Below are positions 17,789-25,663 of a DNA stretch of 64,000 nt, piece by piece. Numbering within the stretch: position 1 is the first letter of the stretch; each line of letters opens with the position of its first letter. The stretch lies in NCBI RefSeq assembly GCF_003885045.1, contig NZ_RHJS01000002.1:992001-1056000 (forward strand). Direction: 5' to 3'. The notes beneath the pieces are model-generated. The model searched no databases and was not told the origin of the DNA. It worked only from the letters and a program-made list of their open reading frames with translations. Source of the stretch: Schaedlerella arabinosiphila. Its GTDB lineage: Bacteria; Bacillota; Clostridia; Lachnospirales; Lachnospiraceae. The position numbers were made by a program, and so were the translations under genes.

Positions 17789-18439
17789 TCAGAATCCATG
17801 CTCCTGCAGAAATGCTTCCGTGATCCTGCTTTCCGGTTTCCGCGCGGGGGCGGAGACGGTGATCAGTTTTTGTATATATTTCCCGATTACATCATTTTCC
17901 AGATTCACCGGGTCGCCTGCTTTTTTGGACAGAAGAATCGTGCGTTCGCCGGTGTGGGGGATGAGGGAAACGGAAAAATTGTGTTCCGTCAGTTCCGCTA
18001 CGGTCAGGCTGACGCCGTCGATGGCGACGGAGCCTTTTTCTACAATCAGATCCAGAATATGCCGTGGGGCGTCCACTGTGATCCAGACTGCATTTTCCTC
18101 ACGCCGGGCGGCGCGTATGGTCCCGGTACCGTCGATATGTCCGGTGACGATATGCCCGCCGAACCTGCCGTCTGCGGCCATGGCCCGTTCCAGATTGACG
18201 CTGCTTCCCGGGGAGAGCATCCCCAGGTTCGTCCGGCGCAGGGTTTCCGGCATCACGTCGGCAACAAAGCCGTCCGGCAGGATTTTTGCGGCTGTCAGGC
18301 ATACGCCGTTGACCGCAATGGAATCTCCCGGTCTGGTACCTTCCAGAACCCTGCCGGCCTGGAGGGAGATCTCCCCGGAGGTGCGGCTGGAAACCACATG
18401 GCGCACCTGGCCGATCTCTTCTATAATTCCTGTAAACAT
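17789..18439 (-). CDS. ribE: Riboflavin synthase, alpha chain
   Basis: This 216-residue enzyme dismutates two lumazine molecules into riboflavin. It has the usual two tandem lumazine-binding domains: [12 protein letters not shown] at the N-terminus with [12 protein letters not shown] in the first repeat, [16 protein letters not shown] at the junction, and [15 protein letters not shown] in the second. The start is placed at the ATG at 18439, which gives the canonical MFTGI N-terminus and a correctly spaced AGAGGTG site; the GTG at 18448 would add three residues and overlap that site. It lies between ribD and ribBA, 93 bp after ribD. Confidence 0.95.
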   Translation of the reverse strand: MFTGIIEEIGQVRHVVSSRTSGEISLQAGRVLEGTRPGDSIAVNGVCLTAAKILPDGFVADVMPETLRRTNLGMLSPGSSVNLERAMAADGRFGGHIVTGHIDGTGTIRAARREENAVWITVDAPRHILDLIVEKGSVAIDGVSLTVAELTEHNFSVSLIPHTGERTILLSKKAGDPVNLENDVIGKYIQKLITVSAPARKPESRITEAFLQEHGF

Positions 18440-18532
18440 GGGGTTCACCTCTTTATTGCTAATCTGTTTTTACGACAAATCGCCTGTCTGCCTGTGATTC
18501 GCATATGGATGATATTTCCTGACATGGCCTTC

Positions 18533-19672
18533 TCATGCCCTGCTTTCCGGGTGAGGAGAAGGGACGTTAAATTCGATAAGCAGGTCGTCTCCAATGGGGG
18601 TGACTGCGGGGGAGGTCAGTCGGATTCCGTCTCCGGGCGCGGGAAATCCGAGTCCTTCTACGGGGGTTTTTGCGTCCTTCCCGCCCAGCAGCAGCGGGGC
18701 CATATAGGTGTATACCTTTTGAACCAGCCCGGCCTGGAGCATAGCTTCGTTGAGGGTGCCGCCGCCTTCCAGCAGGATGCTGTCAATCTCCATGCGCCCC
18801 AAGGCATCCATCAGGGACGGAAGATGGATACGCCCCTCTGCATCGGCAGTCTCCAGGACCGTGATGCCCATTGCCTCCAGGGCAGCCTGCTTTTGCGGGT
18901 CTTTGTGGGTATGGGCGACGATGGTCCGATACTGCCCGGCAGTGCGGCATATTCGGCTGTCCAGTGGAATCCGCAGATGGGAGTCGCAGATGATGCGGAC
19001 AGGCTGGCGCGGCTTTGCAGCAGGACAGGGTCCCTCCTGCCTGTATTCGGATATCCGGCAGTTGAGCAGCGGATCGTCCGATAGCACCGTGCCGATTCCG
19101 GCCATGATCCCGGTATACCGATGGCGCAGGGTGTGGACGTGCGCCCGGGCATCGGGGCCGGTGATCCACTTGGAAGCGCCGGTGCAGGAGGCAGTCTTTC
19201 CGTCGGCGGTCATGGCGTATTTCATTGCAACATAGGGCCGTCCGGCTGTGATATAGTGGAAAAAGACCTCATTGAGCGCATCGCATTCGTTTTGCAGGAA
19301 TTGTTCCGTCACGGTGATCCCGTTTCTGCGCAGAACCTCCGCGCCCCCTGCCGCTTTTGGATTGGGGTCTTGGGAGCCGATGACCACATGGGCGATTCCA
19401 TTTTCCAGAATGGCGTCCGTACAGGGCGGGGTACGGCCCTGGTGGCAGCAGGGCTCCAGCGTCACATACATGACCGCTCCGGCAGGATCTTTAGTACAGC
19501 AAGCCAGGGCATTGCGCTCCGCATGGGGTTCGCCGCAGCGGCGGTGCCACCCTTCCCCGATGATGCGGCCGTCTTTTACAATGACCGCCCCCACCATGGG
19601 ATTTGGACTGGTCCAGCCGAGCCCCAGCCCGGCAAGTCTGATGGCGCGGCGCATATACTGTTCCTCCGGCAT
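18533..19672 (-). CDS. ribD: Riboflavin deaminase/reductase
   Basis: This 379-residue bifunctional enzyme deaminates the pyrimidine and reduces the ribosyl side chain after GTP ring opening. The N-terminal cytidine-deaminase-like domain (about 1-145) has the zinc site His50-Ala-Glu52 (GEPHAERNA) and Cys75/Cys84 (EPCCHQGRTPPC). The C-terminal reductase domain has PYVAMKYAMTADGKTA and the late Gly-rich LLEGGGTLNEAM. The start has GGAGGTGATC just upstream. The 106-bp leader before it shows no RFN (FMN riboswitch) sequence and no convincing promoter, so it is probably transcribed from upstream of the kinase/winged-helix gene. Confidence 0.95.
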   Translation of the reverse strand: MPEEQYMRRAIRLAGLGLGWTSPNPMVGAVIVKDGRIIGEGWHRRCGEPHAERNALACCTKDPAGAVMYVTLEPCCHQGRTPPCTDAILENGIAHVVIGSQDPNPKAAGGAEVLRRNGITVTEQFLQNECDALNEVFFHYITAGRPYVAMKYAMTADGKTASCTGASKWITGPDARAHVHTLRHRYTGIMAGIGTVLSDDPLLNCRISEYRQEGPCPAAKPRQPVRIICDSHLRIPLDSRICRTAGQYRTIVAHTHKDPQKQAALEAMGITVLETADAEGRIHLPSLMDALGRMEIDSILLEGGGTLNEAMLQAGLVQKVYTYMAPLLLGGKDAKTPVEGLGFPAPGDGIRLTSPAVTPIGDDLLIEFNVPSPHPESRA

Positions 19673-19778
19673 CTGATCACCTCCATATATTTAGAAACTG
19701 TGCGAAAATAATCTGTTTTCCGGCATGCCTGAAAAGGGATATACTTCCCGCGGCGGTAGTATTTCTTCGGCCCGTGGT

Positions 19779-20537
19779 TTAACCCGCGTGAAATTTATAT
19801 CCGTATCCGGCAATGGTCTTAATAAAATCAATATCCTTTGCAACGCTCCTGCATTTTTTTCGAATCTGGAAAACCGTATTTTCCACCGCGTGGCAGTACC
19901 CTCCGGAGGGCTCATGCCACACCGCTTCGTAGATCTGTTCCTTGGTATAGGTGATATCCGGGTTGGAATAGAGCATATACAGCACGTCAAATTCCTTGGT
20001 GGACAGATAGATCTCCTGCTGGTTGATGGTGGTCTGATGGTTTCTGACACTCATATGCAGCTTGGAGGAGGTCATTTGGATTCCGAAAAATTCCTGGGCT
20101 GCGATGCAGTCCATACGGATCTGATCCAGCAGCATGGACAGATTTTCGAATTTTTTCGGACAGCGGAGCTTTTTGAAAAGCCGGATTTCCATCTGCTGTC
20201 CATGGATGTCTTTGGAAAAATTCATGATCAGCGTTTCGATGGAGATTTCTTTGTTTTTGTTGACTGTGGGAGAGGTTCCGATATTCGTAACCCCGTAATA
20301 GAGCTGCCCCTCTAAAAGTACCTCGGTGACGTATACGCCTACCGGGGGCAGCGCATCCCTGGACAGAATCTGCAGGTTGGCGGTCGGCGTCCCGACCAGC
20401 TTCCCGATGCCCTGCCCATATACGATTTTACCTGAAAGGGTATATTTGCAGGGCATCCCATAATCCGGATTCCTGCGGGGCGGGCGGACTTCGTCCGGCG
20501 ATGTATCATACATTGTCTGGTTGTTTATCTGAGCCAT
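19779..20537 (-). CDS. Riboflavin kinase domain fused to OmpR-type winged helix
   Basis: This 252-residue protein joins two recognisable domains. Residues about 30-133 form a RibF-type riboflavin kinase domain: the GxPTAN nucleotide/Mg motif is GTPTAN at 49-54, then PPVGVYV (65-70), YGVTNIGTSPTV (81-92), the candidate catalytic Glu101 in SIETLIMNF, DIHG (110-113) and KKFENLSMLLDQIRMD. The FMN adenylyltransferase half of normal RibF is absent. Residues about 136-252 form a Trans_reg_C winged helix: STKEFDVLYMLY, TYTKEQIYEAVWHE, HAVENTVFQIRKKCR and the terminal IKTIAGYGYKF. No receiver domain is present. It heads the ribDE-BA-H operon, which lacks a visible FMN riboswitch. I infer a flavin-responsive regulator that may also phosphorylate riboflavin. 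A TGAGGT site supports the start. Confidence 0.9.
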   Translation of the reverse strand: MAQINNQTMYDTSPDEVRPPRRNPDYGMPCKYTLSGKIVYGQGIGKLVGTPTANLQILSRDALPPVGVYVTEVLLEGQLYYGVTNIGTSPTVNKNKEISIETLIMNFSKDIHGQQMEIRLFKKLRCPKKFENLSMLLDQIRMDCIAAQEFFGIQMTSSKLHMSVRNHQTTINQQEIYLSTKEFDVLYMLYSNPDITYTKEQIYEAVWHEPSGGYCHAVENTVFQIRKKCRSVAKDIDFIKTIAGYGYKFHAG

Positions 20538-20610
20538 GGCTGTACCTCACATATAAAATTGACCGGCGGAAAATGTCGTTCAGGCGCGAAATTTCAGCCG
20601 TTCGGATAAA

Positions 20611-20639
20611 ATTATAAGCTTCGATAGGGAAATTATCAA
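20611..20639 (-). promoter_or_regulatory. Promoter of the kinase/winged-helix and rib genes
   Basis: Read on the minus strand, TTGATA (20639-20634), a 17-bp spacer and TATAAT (20616-20611) form a near-consensus promoter. Transcription would start near 20604, leaving a leader of only about 67 nt, too short for an FMN riboswitch. Confidence 0.75.
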
Positions 20640-20652
20640 TATGCAGAGGGGA

Positions 20653-20672
20653 TTTCGGAAATTTTTCGGAAA
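20653..20672 (-). promoter_or_regulatory. 11-bp-spaced direct repeat upstream of the rib promoter
   Basis: TTTCGGAAA occurs at 20653-20661 and again at 20664-20672, exactly 11 bp apart, and ends 13 bp upstream of the -35 box. OmpR/PhoB winged helices bind tandem half-sites with 10-11-bp spacing, so this is a candidate binding site for the fused winged helix. Confidence 0.5.
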
Positions 20673-20815
20673 GGTGCAGCAGACTTGAACGGATAGAGCA
20701 AGTAACATGTGATTCGACCATTGCTTTGCAGCAAGACGCAGGGCATCGCGGATAAATAGTAAAAATTCAGGCCGCGAATAGTCATTTTTTCATATCCCCG
20801 TATGCAGAAAAATAC

Positions 20816-20843
20816 TTGACAAGAAAACTTGTCGTGCTATAAT
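20816..20843 (+). promoter_or_regulatory. Promoter of the DUF6442/XRE operon
   Basis: TTGACA (20816-20821), a 16-bp spacer and TATAAT (20838-20843) form a consensus sigma-A promoter 86 bp upstream of the first DUF6442 gene. A palindrome fills the spacer. Confidence 0.85.
20818..20833. promoter_or_regulatory. Operator 1, palindrome within the promoter
   Basis: GACAAGAAAACTTGTC is a perfect inverted repeat (GACAAG/CTTGTC around AAAA) overlapping the -35 box and spacer. Bound protein would block RNA polymerase. The best candidate is the XRE regulator at 21729-21932. Confidence 0.65.
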
Positions 20844-20851
20844 AAAAATAT

Positions 20852-20865
20852 ACAAGAAAACTTGG
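20852..20865. promoter_or_regulatory. Operator 2, second copy of the palindrome
   Basis: ACAAGAAAACTTGG repeats operator 1 with the core CAAG-AAAA-CTTG, shifted by 33 bp, close to three helical turns. It lies at or just after the transcription start, so both sites face the same side of the helix. Confidence 0.6.
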
Positions 20866-20928
20866 CAGACTGATTTTTGAATTTTGTTTGTGCCGCTGCC
20901 TTTGGCTGCAAATATGGAGGATCTGCAT

Positions 20929-21258
20929 ATGAAGAAAGAGGAAATATTGAAGAAGAGCAGGAAGGAAAACAACGGGCAGGACCTGTATGAAAAAGAGGTC
21001 ATGAAAACCGGGGGAGAAGCCGGATTTTATACAGTGTGGATCTTTGCGGCAGTGTTTGCCCTGCTGCAGATGCTGCTGTGCCGTGAATGGAACTATGCCG
21101 TATTTGTTCTGGCAGGAGGATTCTCCGCGACGGTTTATACGGTGAAGGCGCGCAGGCAGAAGCAAAGCCAGGATGTGAAAAAGGCTGCGGGTTGGTGGAT
21201 CTGCACGGCCCTTTGTTCCGTTCTGCACTTTTGTCAGATGTTCGGTGTGATTTCTTAA
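20929..21258 (+). CDS. DUF6442 family membrane protein, copy 1
   Basis: This 109-residue protein has an N-terminal charged helix, MKKEEILKKSRKENNGQDLYEKEV, of the kind conserved in DUF6442, followed by three hydrophobic segments. The start at 20929 was chosen by comparison with copy 2 and by an ATGGAGG site 8 nt upstream; longer in-frame starts exist. Function is unknown. It is the first gene of an operon with a paralogue and an XRE regulator, behind a promoter with two palindromic operators. Confidence 0.8.
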   Translation: MKKEEILKKSRKENNGQDLYEKEVMKTGGEAGFYTVWIFAAVFALLQMLLCREWNYAVFVLAGGFSATVYTVKARRQKQSQDVKKAAGWWICTALCSVLHFCQMFGVIS

Positions 21259-21376
21259 ATGCGCCTTCTGTATGAAAGCTGCTGTTCATCCGCCGGCAGG
21301 CCAACGGCAGAGGGGGCAGGCGGAGCGTGCAAAAGACCTGCGGCGCAGGTGGGGTTCAAATTTTGGAGGACTGGTT

Positions 21377-21718
21377 ATGAAGAGAGAAGAGATATTGGAA
21401 AAAGGCAGAAAGGAAAACGCGGGGCAGGATTTATATGAAAAGGAGATCGTGAGAGAAGGCGGCGAAGTCGGAATTTATGTGGTGCTTATCATGGCTTTAG
21501 TTCTATTTCTGATCGAAATGTATGTGAATGACAGGGCAAGATACGAACTGTGGGCGATGTTTTACAGCCTGATGGCGGCGGGATATACGGTAAGGCTAAA
21601 AGCAAGCCGGAAGAAGCGCTGGCAGGAAATTCTGCCGGCGGCCGCGGGCTGGGGGGCGGTTCTGCTAGAGGCTGCGATGTATTTCCGGAACCTGCTTGGC
21701 GCCGCAGCAATGCTGTAG
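21377..21718 (+). CDS. DUF6442 family membrane protein, copy 2
   Basis: This 113-residue paralogue of the preceding gene shares the same N-terminal signature (MKREEILEKGRKEN-GQDLYEKEI) and membrane layout (segments around YVVLIMALVLFLIEM, WAMFYSLMAAGYTV and the end). Start at the ATG at 21377, 6 nt after TGGAGGA. The 118-bp gap after copy 1 shows no other gene. The paired copies suggest a local duplication. Confidence 0.8.
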   Translation: MKREEILEKGRKENAGQDLYEKEIVREGGEVGIYVVLIMALVLFLIEMYVNDRARYELWAMFYSLMAAGYTVRLKASRKKRWQEILPAAAGWGAVLLEAAMYFRNLLGAAAML

Positions 21719-21728
21719 GAGAACGGAT

Positions 21729-21932
21729 ATGGAATTAATACTGAAAAATCATCTGAAAGAAGTCCGGACCGAAAAAAAACTGTCCCAGGCAAAGCTGGCG
21801 CAGATGGTCGGCGTCTCACGCAATACGATCAGCTCGATCGAAACCGGCCAGTTTAATCCGACCGCAAAGCTGGCGCTGATTCTGTGTATTGCGCTGGACA
21901 AAAAGTTTGAAGAGCTGTTTTACTTTGAGTGA
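21729..21932 (+). CDS. XRE-family transcriptional regulator
   Basis: This 67-residue protein is essentially a single HTH_3 domain: KNHLKEVRTEKKLSQAKLAQ then MVGVSRNTISSIETGQFNPT, ending in LDKKFEELFYFE. Small Cro/CI-like proteins of this type often accompany DUF6442 genes. It starts 10 bp after DUF6442 copy 2 with AGGAGAACGG before the ATG. It is the likely ligand of the two CAAG-AAAA-CTTG palindromes at the operon promoter (autoregulation inferred). Confidence 0.9.
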   Translation: MELILKNHLKEVRTEKKLSQAKLAQMVGVSRNTISSIETGQFNPTAKLALILCIALDKKFEELFYFE

Positions 21933-22035
21933 CAATTCGAAACGGTCAGAAATAGCGCATCACTGTAAAAGCATGCCGCAGGGATATTTTGTATGCGGGA
22001 GTCGGAAAAGTTTCGAAAAGAAACATAAGAAATAG

Positions 22036-22064
22036 TTGCTTTTTGAAACTTCTTGGGTTATAAT
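22036..22064 (+). promoter_or_regulatory. Promoter of the XRE-AAA gene
   Basis: TTGCTT (22036-22041), a 17-bp spacer and TATAAT (22059-22064). The -10 box overlaps an in-frame ATG at 22063, which rules that codon out as the start. Confidence 0.6.
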
Positions 22065-22092
22065 GAATAAAAAGGAAAGAAGTGGTGCGGAA

Positions 22093-24024
22093 ATGAAAAC
22101 AAAATTTCATGAATATCTGACAATGTTTCGGAAGCGGAAAGGGTTTACACAGGCACAGATGGCTGAGAAGCTGGAGATTTCCCGCTCCACCTATACGAAT
22201 TATGAGTCGGGGAACCGTTCGCCGGATCTGGATGGTCTGGAGCGGATCAGCGAGATCCTGGACTGCTCCCTGGACGAGCTGTTCGGAAGGCCGCTCCTGT
22301 GGCATGCCAACAGGATCAGTGAAGGGGCGGCCCCCTATCATGTCCATGTGAAGGCGCCCCAGAGGGGACCGGGCAGAAGGCTTGCGATCGGCACCCAGGA
22401 TTTCCGCAAGCTGCGGGAGCGGAAGGCATATTATGTAGATAAGACACAGATGGTAGAGGAGTTTCTCGAATCCTGGTATGAGGTGACGCTGATCACCAGG
22501 CCGAGACGTTTCGGGAAGACACTGAATATGTCCATGCTTGCGGAATTTCTGGATTGTACGAAGGACTCTGCGGATCTGTTTGCAGGCACCAGGGTCAGCG
22601 GCAGCTATGTGATGGAGGAGATGAACCGGCATCCGGTGATCTTCCTTTCCTTCCTGAACGTAAAGGGCGGCAGTGCGGAGAGGATGCTGGACGAATTACG
22701 GATTACCCTGAAGCGGGAATACGAGAGATACCTCTCCATCGTGAATGACGGCTCTCTGCCGGCCGTACACAAAAGCATGTTTGACAGCAATTATGAACGC
22801 CTCTGCAAAGCCGGCAGTGAGGAAGAGAAGAAAGGCTGCATCAGCCGTGCGATTTCCGAATTATGCCAGGTGCTGGAAGCATATTACGGCAGGAAAGTGT
22901 ACCTTCTCCTGGACGAATACGATACCCCGTTCATTGCTGCCAACGCAAAGGGATATTACGGTGAGATGCGGGATTTCCTAGCAGAGATGCTGACCTCCTC
23001 GCTGAAAGGAAATCCGTCCCTGGAAAGGGCGCTCCTGACAGGAATCCAGCGAGTGGCAAAGGAAAATATTTTTTCGGATCTCAACAATCTGATCGTCTGT
23101 ACGGTAAAAGATCCAGAATATTCGGACTGCTTCGGCTTCACGGAAGAGGAGACGCAGCGGCTTCTGGACTACTGCGGAGTGGACTTTACTGAGGAGGTCA
23201 GGTCCATGTATGACGGATATCAGTTCGGGACGGCAGACGTCTATAACCCGTGGTCCGTTTCCTGCTATGCGGCGAGGAAGGAGCTGGAGCCTTACTGGGT
23301 GAATACCAGTGAGAACAGCATCATTAAAAATGCGTTCGAACAGAGAGGAGAGTCCTTTGCTGCAAAATACAACGAACTGATCGAGAAGGGGGCGGTGGAC
23401 GCCAGGGTGGAGCTGTCTGTGTCCTACTATGAGGAGCCGGATGACGCGTCGCTCTGGGGGCTTCTGCTCAATGCCGGGATGATTACCATCCAGGAAGAAA
23501 TGGGAGACAAAAACTGCAGGCTCCGTATCCCGAATTACGAGGTACGGGAAGCCTTTCAGGGGCTGACTGCCTTCTATCTGAAGCTGGAGGACGGCTATAT
23601 ATCCGATATGCTGAGCTGTCTGCGGACAGAGGCCATGGAGAAGTTTGCCGAGCAGTACCAGCGCATCCTGCTGCGGCTTCCGTCGTATTACGATCTGAAA
23701 AGCGAGAACAGCTACCATATGATGATGCTGGGGATGTGCGCCTTTATGTACCGGTATTATGACGTGAAAAGCAACCGGGAGGGAGGCATCGGGAGAAGCG
23801 ATATTCTGCTCTACGCAAAGAAAAGGCCGCTGCCCCATATGATCCTGGAGTTTAAGTACACAAAGGATGAGGGTGAGGATCTGGAGATGCTTGCGTTAGA
23901 AGCCATCGGCCAGATCAAAGATAAAAAATACGACGCGGAGATGACAGGCGTTGTGTATTACATCGGACTTGCGCATTTCGGAAAAGCCGCGCAGGTGAAG
24001 TGGGAAAAACGAGTAATAAACTGA
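22093..24024 (+). CDS. XRE-HTH fused to AAA-ATPase and PD-(D/E)XK nuclease
   Basis: This 643-residue protein has three parts. Residues about 8-62 form an XRE helix-turn-helix (GFTQAQMAEKLEISRSTYTN-YESG). Residues about 100-480 form the AAA-ATPase-like domain of the PF09820 type: AYYVDKTQMVEEF, P-loop TRPRRFGKT (135-143), Walker B LLLDEYDTPF and sensor region ALLTGIQRVAKENIFSDLNN. The C-terminus carries a PD-(D/E)XK-like nuclease fold with RSDILLY and ILEFKY. ATPase-nuclease proteins of this kind are common in gut anaerobes; their function is unknown. Two relatives without the HTH lie at 55687 and 60895. The start is placed at 22093 because the -10 box covers the earlier ATG. Confidence 0.85.
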   Translation: MKTKFHEYLTMFRKRKGFTQAQMAEKLEISRSTYTNYESGNRSPDLDGLERISEILDCSLDELFGRPLLWHANRISEGAAPYHVHVKAPQRGPGRRLAIGTQDFRKLRERKAYYVDKTQMVEEFLESWYEVTLITRPRRFGKTLNMSMLAEFLDCTKDSADLFAGTRVSGSYVMEEMNRHPVIFLSFLNVKGGSAERMLDELRITLKREYERYLSIVNDGSLPAVHKSMFDSNYERLCKAGSEEEKKGCISRAISELCQVLEAYYGRKVYLLLDEYDTPFIAANAKGYYGEMRDFLAEMLTSSLKGNPSLERALLTGIQRVAKENIFSDLNNLIVCTVKDPEYSDCFGFTEEETQRLLDYCGVDFTEEVRSMYDGYQFGTADVYNPWSVSCYAARKELEPYWVNTSENSIIKNAFEQRGESFAAKYNELIEKGAVDARVELSVSYYEEPDDASLWGLLLNAGMITIQEEMGDKNCRLRIPNYEVREAFQGLTAFYLKLEDGYISDMLSCLRTEAMEKFAEQYQRILLRLPSYYDLKSENSYHMMMLGMCAFMYRYYDVKSNREGGIGRSDILLYAKKRPLPHMILEFKYTKDEGEDLEMLALEAIGQIKDKKYDAEMTGVVYYIGLAHFGKAAQVKWEKRVIN

Positions 24025-24037
24025 CAAGGAGAATGCC

Positions 24038-24799
24038 ATGAGCCTTTACGCGATCGGGGATCTTCACCTGTCCTTTTCCGTCGATAAACCGATGGATGTT
24101 TTCGGCAGAGTCTGGAAGAACCATGAAAAGAAGATCTGGAAATACTGGAACAAGCGGGTGACGGACCGGGATACGGTGGTGGTCACCGGGGATCATTCCT
24201 GGGGAAGGAACCTGGAGCAGAGCAGGAAGGATCTGGAGTTTATCGCGGAGCTGCCTGGAAGGAAGATCCTGCTCCGGGGGAATCACGACATGTTCTGGGA
24301 TGCCAAAAAGACGCAGCGGCTGAACGAAGCATTCCGGGGCAGGCTGGAATTTTTGCAGAACAACTGGTTTGCCTATGAAGATTATGCGCTGGTCGGGACG
24401 AAGGGGTACTGCTACGAGGGTCTGGATACCTATGAACATTTTGAAAAGATCAGAGACCGGGAACTGGAACGTTTGAGAATTTCCTTTGAGGCGGCCCGTA
24501 TGTCGGGAATCAGTGGGGAAAAAGCAGGTATTTCTCCTGCCTTTGGATCGGAGGAGATCCGCCCGGCAGGAAACAGGAAGTACATCATGTTTCTGCATTA
24601 CCCGCCTACCAGCATCGGGGAAGCGTCAAGCCCCTTTACCAGGATGGCGGAAGCCTACGGGGCCGCAAAGGTGGTCTATTCCCATTGTCATGGAAAGGCG
24701 AGATTTGACGACAGCTTTAAGGGCTATGTGAACGGGATTGAGTATAAGCTTGTTTCCGGCGACTATCTCAATTTCAAACCGGAATTGATTTTGGAATAG
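24038..24799 (+). CDS. Calcineurin-like metallophosphoesterase
   Basis: This 253-residue cytoplasmic protein shows the dimetal phosphoesterase motifs: GDLHLS (Asp8, His10), VVTGDHSWG, GNHD near residue 86 and two late His segments (FLHYPP and VYSHCHGK). The second motif reads GDHSWG where relatives usually have GDISWG. It follows the XRE-AAA gene by 13 bp, so they may be co-transcribed. The family includes predicted phosphohydrolases of unknown substrate. Confidence 0.9.
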   Translation: MSLYAIGDLHLSFSVDKPMDVFGRVWKNHEKKIWKYWNKRVTDRDTVVVTGDHSWGRNLEQSRKDLEFIAELPGRKILLRGNHDMFWDAKKTQRLNEAFRGRLEFLQNNWFAYEDYALVGTKGYCYEGLDTYEHFEKIRDRELERLRISFEAARMSGISGEKAGISPAFGSEEIRPAGNRKYIMFLHYPPTSIGEASSPFTRMAEAYGAAKVVYSHCHGKARFDDSFKGYVNGIEYKLVSGDYLNFKPELILE

Positions 24800-24831
24800 T
24801 AACACAAAAAATAGAAAAAATAAAAAAACAC

Positions 24832-24862
24832 TTGACTTTCCACCTTGTGGAAGCTGTATAAA
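24832..24862 (+). promoter_or_regulatory. MerR-type promoter with 19-bp spacer and palindrome
   Basis: TTGACT (24832-24837) and TATAAA (24857-24862) are separated by 19 bp instead of 17. The spacer holds the perfect inverted repeat TTCCAC-CTT-GTGGAA (24838-24852). This long-spacer architecture is the hallmark of MerR-activated promoters. It lies 160 bp upstream of the merR-like gene itself, so the regulator probably controls its own operon. Confidence 0.75.
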
Positions 24863-25021
24863 TCAGATATAGCCTTTCAAAAACATCTTGATTTCTCTGG
24901 ATTTCAAAGGATTTTGAGAGACTGTATCGGAGTGGGAGCGGAAAATACCTGTACCCGTTGCCGGGCCGGTTTTTCCGGGAACATTCCAAAAGACACGAAG
25001 GGTATGATGAGGAGCTGAGAC

Positions 25022-25663
25022 ATGAAGATCAAGCAGGTTGAAGAGTTGGTTGGCATCACAAAAAAGAATATCCGGTTTTATGAGGACCAGGGGCTTCTGG
25101 AAGTGAAGCGTGCGGACAACGGATACCGGGAATATGGACTGGAGGATGTAAAACGTCTGCAGGAGATCAGGCTGCTGAGGAAGCTGGCCATTCCCATTGA
25201 AGATATGCGGCAGATGTACGGCGGAGAAAAAAGCCTGAGAAGCTGTCTGGAATTTCAGATGGGAGAGATGGAACGCCAAAAAAAGAATCTCCGGCAGATT
25301 CAGGCATTCTGCGAAGAACTTCTGAATGCGGATATTTCATTGGAGACGCTCAACGCGCCCCAGTGTCTGGAACAAATGGAACGTCTGGAAAAGGAGGGAA
25401 CAAATTTTATGGATATTAGAAAAACAGATGTTCATAAGAAGAAAATCATGGGTGCAGCCCTTGGCGGCGGGATTATGATCGTGTTTATGGCTGCGATGAT
25501 CGGATTCATGGTTTGGGGCTGTATGGAGGATCCGGTTCCAATCGGGGTAATGCTGTTTATGATTGGGATACCGGCGGCAGTGATCATTGGCGTGATTGCG
25601 GCAATGATCGGAAGAGTAAGAGAAATCGAAGGAGGAGAAGAGGATGAAGCTTCTAAGTATTGA
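25022..25663 (+). CDS. MerR-family regulator with C-terminal membrane segments
   Basis: This 213-residue protein has an N-terminal MerR winged helix (MKIKQVEELVGITKKNIRFY, YRFYEDQGLL region, YGLEDVKRLQEIRLLRKL) and a coiled coil (about 75-105). Unusually it ends in two predicted membrane segments (around GGIMIVFMAAMIGFMVWG and VMLFMIGIPAAVIIGVIAAMIG). Such membrane-anchored MerR proteins may sense envelope or lipid-soluble signals. The spacer palindrome at 24838-24852 is its likely site. It overlaps the YbjQ gene by 20 bp. Confidence 0.85.
   Translation: MKIKQVEELVGITKKNIRFYEDQGLLEVKRADNGYREYGLEDVKRLQEIRLLRKLAIPIEDMRQMYGGEKSLRSCLEFQMGEMERQKKNLRQIQAFCEELLNADISLETLNAPQCLEQMERLEKEGTNFMDIRKTDVHKKKIMGAALGGGIMIVFMAAMIGFMVWGCMEDPVPIGVMLFMIGIPAAVIIGVIAAMIGRVREIEGGEEDEASKY

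Noticed and set aside
17786..19084. 432-residue open frame on the plus strand across ribE/ribD
   Set aside because: It is antisense to clearly conserved rib genes, has no family motif and reflects the GC pattern of the opposite strand.
19673..20815. FMN riboswitch (RFN element) upstream of ribD or of the kinase/winged-helix gene
   Set aside because: I read the minus strand of both leaders for the conserved RFN blocks and found none; the leader of the first gene is also too short.
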